Of a stretch of 8,041 bases of DNA, positions 6,117 to 8,041 are shown in pieces. A program made the translations under genes and the position numbers. Each line of letters starts with the position of its first letter. Position 1 is the stretch's first letter. The stretch comes from Eubacteriales bacterium. GTDB lineage: Bacteria; Bacillota_A; Clostridia; Christensenellales; Aristaeellaceae. Location of the stretch: NCBI GenBank assembly GCA_028692205.1, contig JAQUXV010000110.1:1-8041 (forward strand). The letters are read 5' to 3'. The notes beneath the pieces were generated by a model, which was not told the DNA's origin, did not search any database, and saw only the letters and a program-made list of their open reading frames with translations.

Positions 6117-7741
6117 GGTTCATCCTCCCCGCGCAGCACCACGGCCTCCCAGGGCTGCAGCATTCCGTGATATGTGCTGATTTCTGTATTGGATATGATT
6201 ACTTTCCCCTGATAATCGGCCTTTACGGGCTTGCCGGAGAAATTCAAAAGCACGGTATAACGCTCTTTGTTCAGCGTACGGGCGTACACCAGCACCCGGT
6301 TATCGGCGAAAACCGGGGCAAACGCTCCGAATTTGAGGGTTGCGCTTTCCGCGCGCAGGGCGATCATCCGGCGATAATACCACAAAACGGAATGCTCATC
6401 CTTCTCCTCTGCCAGATAATTGATCTTCGTATGGTTTCCGTTTACGCCAAGCCACGGTTTACCCGTAGTAAAGCCCGCGTTCGTGCCCGCCGTCCACTGC
6501 ATGGGCGTTCGCCCGTTATCGCGGGAGGCTTCCCGTATCCATTTCCAGCGCAGCCCTGCGGGAATAAGAAGCTTCTTTTTCATCAGCGCGTCGATGTTTT
6601 TGCTCTCCACATCGTTGAGCTGGGACAGGAACGTAAAATCAAAGTTCGTCATGCCGATTTCCTGACCCTGATACACAAACGGCGTGCCCCGCAGGGTAAA
6701 CTCCATCGTGGCGATCAGCTTGGCGCTGCGCTCCCAGTATTCCCCATCGTTCCCGTAATGCGATACGATGCGCGGCTGATCGTGATTTTCAAAGTAAACG
6801 GCGTTCCAGCTCAGCCCATTCTGCCACTTTGTCAACACTTTCAGCAGGTTTTTCGCCTTGAAGCGCTTGCCGATGTAGCGGGCAATTCTGCGATCCACTT
6901 CCAGATGGTCGAAATAGAACACCATATCCAATTCGCGGCGTTCCGGCTCGCAAAGCTCCCTTGCTTCGGGCACGTCCACCATCACGGTTTCGCCCACGGT
7001 AAAGCAATCGTAGCGTTCCAACACATCCCGACGAAGTTCCTGCAAAATCCTGTGGTTGCCTTCCTGCGACTTGTAATGCTCAAGCCCCCGGATGGCGGCG
7101 CGGGGTTTACCGTTGGCCAGCGAGGTTTTATAAATCACGTTGATCACGTCGCAGCGGAACCCTGCTGCGCCCTTATCAAGCCAGAAGCGCATAATATCCT
7201 TCACTTCTTGGATGACCTTCGGGTTGTGATAATTCAAATCCGGCTGCTTTTGATCAAAGAGATGCAGGTAGTATTCCCCGCTTTTTTCATCCCACTCCCA
7301 CACGGAGCCCATAAAAAAACCGGTCCAGTTGTTGGGCACGCCGCCGTTCGGTCCGGCCGGACGCCAGATGTAATAATCACGGTAGGGACTGCTTTTATCG
7401 CGGCTTTTCTGGAACCATTCATGCTCGTCCGACGTATGGTTGATCACCAGATCCATGATAATTTTCAGATCACGCTTTTCCGCCTCGGCAAACAGGCGTT
7501 CCATGTCCGCCATGGTTCCGAATTTCGGGTTGATATCCCGGTAATCGCTGATGTCGTATCCATTGTCCGCATCCGGCGAGCAATACACCGGCGACAGCCA
7601 GATTATGCCGACGCCCAGCGCCTTCAACTCATCCAGCCGGGAAATAATGCCCGGAATATCGCCAATGCCGTCTCCGTTGCTGTCCTGAAAGCTGCGCGGG
7701 TAGATTTGATAAACTACCCGCTCTTTCCACCACGGTTGCAT
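6113..7741 (-). CDS. GH13 alpha-glucosidase, oligo-1,6-glucosidase (isomaltase) type
   Basis: This 542-residue GH13 protein resembles the oligo-1,6-glucosidase/alpha-glucosidase group (subfamily 31). Numbered from the chosen start, it has the VVYQIYPRSFQDSNGDGIGD opening, region I DLVINHTSDE (H102), QPDLNYHNP (region V), region II GFRCDVIN with nucleophile D198, region III VGETVMV with acid/base E251, and region IV FENHDQPR with D321. The residue after the nucleophile is valine (V199) followed by IN. In this family valine there goes with alpha-1,6 specificity, while alanine or threonine marks alpha-1,4 enzymes, so isomaltose or panose is the likely substrate. There is no signal peptide. Two Met codons are available: the first at 7747 abuts its GAGGG site, whereas ATG at 7739-7741 has GAGGG 6 nt upstream and is preferred. 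It follows the GH1 gene closely and overlaps the GH36 gene by 4 nt. Trehalose-6-phosphate or sucrose activity is a less likely alternative. Confidence 0.92.
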   Translation of the reverse strand: MQPWWKERVVYQIYPRSFQDSNGDGIGDIPGIISRLDELKALGVGIIWLSPVYCSPDADNGYDISDYRDINPKFGTMADMERLFAEAEKRDLKIIMDLVINHTSDEHEWFQKSRDKSSPYRDYYIWRPAGPNGGVPNNWTGFFMGSVWEWDEKSGEYYLHLFDQKQPDLNYHNPKVIQEVKDIMRFWLDKGAAGFRCDVINVIYKTSLANGKPRAAIRGLEHYKSQEGNHRILQELRRDVLERYDCFTVGETVMVDVPEARELCEPERRELDMVFYFDHLEVDRRIARYIGKRFKAKNLLKVLTKWQNGLSWNAVYFENHDQPRIVSHYGNDGEYWERSAKLIATMEFTLRGTPFVYQGQEIGMTNFDFTFLSQLNDVESKNIDALMKKKLLIPAGLRWKWIREASRDNGRTPMQWTAGTNAGFTTGKPWLGVNGNHTKINYLAEEKDEHSVLWYYRRMIALRAESATLKFGAFAPVFADNRVLVYARTLNKERYTVLLNFSGKPVKADYQGKVIISNTEISTYHGMLQPWEAVVLRGEDEP

Positions 7742-7747
7742 GTTCAT

Positions 7748-7752
7748 CCCTC
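7748..7752 (-). promoter_or_regulatory. Shine-Dalgarno GAGGG that favours the downstream ATG of the GH13 gene
   Basis: On the - strand GAGGG is immediately followed by ATG (7747) and, 6 nt later, by a second in-frame ATG (7741). No spacing remains for the first, while the second has standard spacing, so translation should begin at 7741. Confidence 0.65.
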
Positions 7753-7754
7753 GT

Positions 7755-8041
7755 TTATACTTCGGTTTGATACCGTTGACCCTTCACATACTCCTGATAT
7801 AGTTCCTCCGTTACGCCGTGCGCGGCAATCACATCACGGAGAAACAGGCCGCTGCGCTTCACCGTGCGGGTTTGGGTTTCGTAATCCACATGCACCAGCC
7901 CGAAACGGGCGCTTTCCCCCGCAGCCCACTCAAAATTATCGGTGAAACACCAGTGGTAATACCGCTCCACCGGAAGCCAACACTCGCAAAGCGCTTTCAA
8001 ATGATCGTACAGATATCGGCAGCGATAGCGATCCTCGTTGT
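7755..8041 (-). CDS. GH1 family beta-glucosidase-like protein, C-terminal 94 residues (5' end outside window)
   Basis: The frame enters from the right window edge (first full codon AAC at 8037-8039) and stops with TAA at 7755-7757. The visible part reads NEDRYRCRYLYDHLKAL, then WLPVERYYHWCF, TDNFEW, RFGLVHVDY and a TVKRSG segment. This is the typical GH1 end: a YL..HL helix, the W(S/C)..DNFEW strand whose Glu and Trp contact the bound sugar in GH1 structures, and the RFGL..VD..T..R..K.S tail. A Cys stands where most GH1 enzymes have Ser after Trp. The catalytic nucleophile (TENG motif) and acid/base (NEP) lie outside the window, so activity and the beta-glucosidase versus 6-phospho-beta-glucosidase question cannot be judged. 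The GH13 gene follows within 13 nt, so this gene is part of the same operon. Confidence 0.88.
   Translation of the reverse strand, partial: NEDRYRCRYLYDHLKALCECWLPVERYYHWCFTDNFEWAAGESARFGLVHVDYETQTRTVKRSGLFLRDVIAAHGVTEELYQEYVKGQRYQTEV

Noticed and set aside
6068..7945. A 625-codon open frame on the + strand, opposite the GH13 gene
   Set aside because: It is a complement frame of a clearly recognised GH13 enzyme with all catalytic motifs. It extends across the gene junctions, has no Shine-Dalgarno site or recognisable domain, and its length follows from the GC-rich codon bias of the real gene.
1..8041. CRISPR arrays, tRNA or rRNA genes, insertion sequences, attachment sites, phage genes
   Set aside because: I looked on both strands and saw no spaced direct repeats, cloverleaf sequences, transposase motifs or terminal inverted repeats.

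Overview
The window looks like a chromosomal stretch of an anaerobic, probably gut-associated, member of the Bacillota (class Clostridia). This rests on overall protein character: a GPH sugar symporter with cytoplasmic glycosidases, a NimA-type flavoprotein, a YoaP-type acetyltransferase and an AmmeMemoRadiSam radical SAM enzyme, all with strong purine-rich Shine-Dalgarno sites. Base composition is moderately GC-rich. The genus cannot be fixed from the sequence alone.

Layout: positions 1-557 hold the 3' end of amrS on the + strand. Positions 558-877 are a gene-free spacer between convergent gene ends, with several stem-loops that probably terminate transcription from both sides. Everything from 878 to 8041 lies on the - strand and reads as one tightly packed operon. 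In transcription order it contains: the 3' end of a GH1 beta-glucosidase-like gene (cut by the window edge), a GH13 oligo-1,6-glucosidase-like gene, a GH36 alpha-galactosidase, a GPH-family sugar:cation symporter, a 58-codon two-helix membrane protein, a NimA-like pyridoxamine-phosphate-oxidase-fold flavoprotein, and a YoaP-like GNAT acetyltransferase fused to a thioredoxin/glutaredoxin-like domain. Gaps are 7 to 23 nt, and two junctions overlap by 4 nt (ATGA between GH13 and GH36, GTGA between the symporter and the small membrane protein), which predicts translational coupling.

How the genes fit together: the symporter would import short oligosaccharides such as alpha-galactosides and/or isomaltose-type sugars. 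The three glycosidases show no signal peptide (the GH1 N-terminus is not visible) and would split the sugars in the cytoplasm. No regulator, galactokinase or operon promoter is visible; the promoter must lie beyond position 8041. The last two genes are not carbohydrate genes and look like a detoxification or stress pair attached to the end of the sugar operon.

The least explained elements are the small membrane protein coupled to the symporter, the NimA/YoaP pair, and the hairpin cluster at 588-780. No clearly new system of the CRISPR, phage-defence or mobile-element kind is visible.
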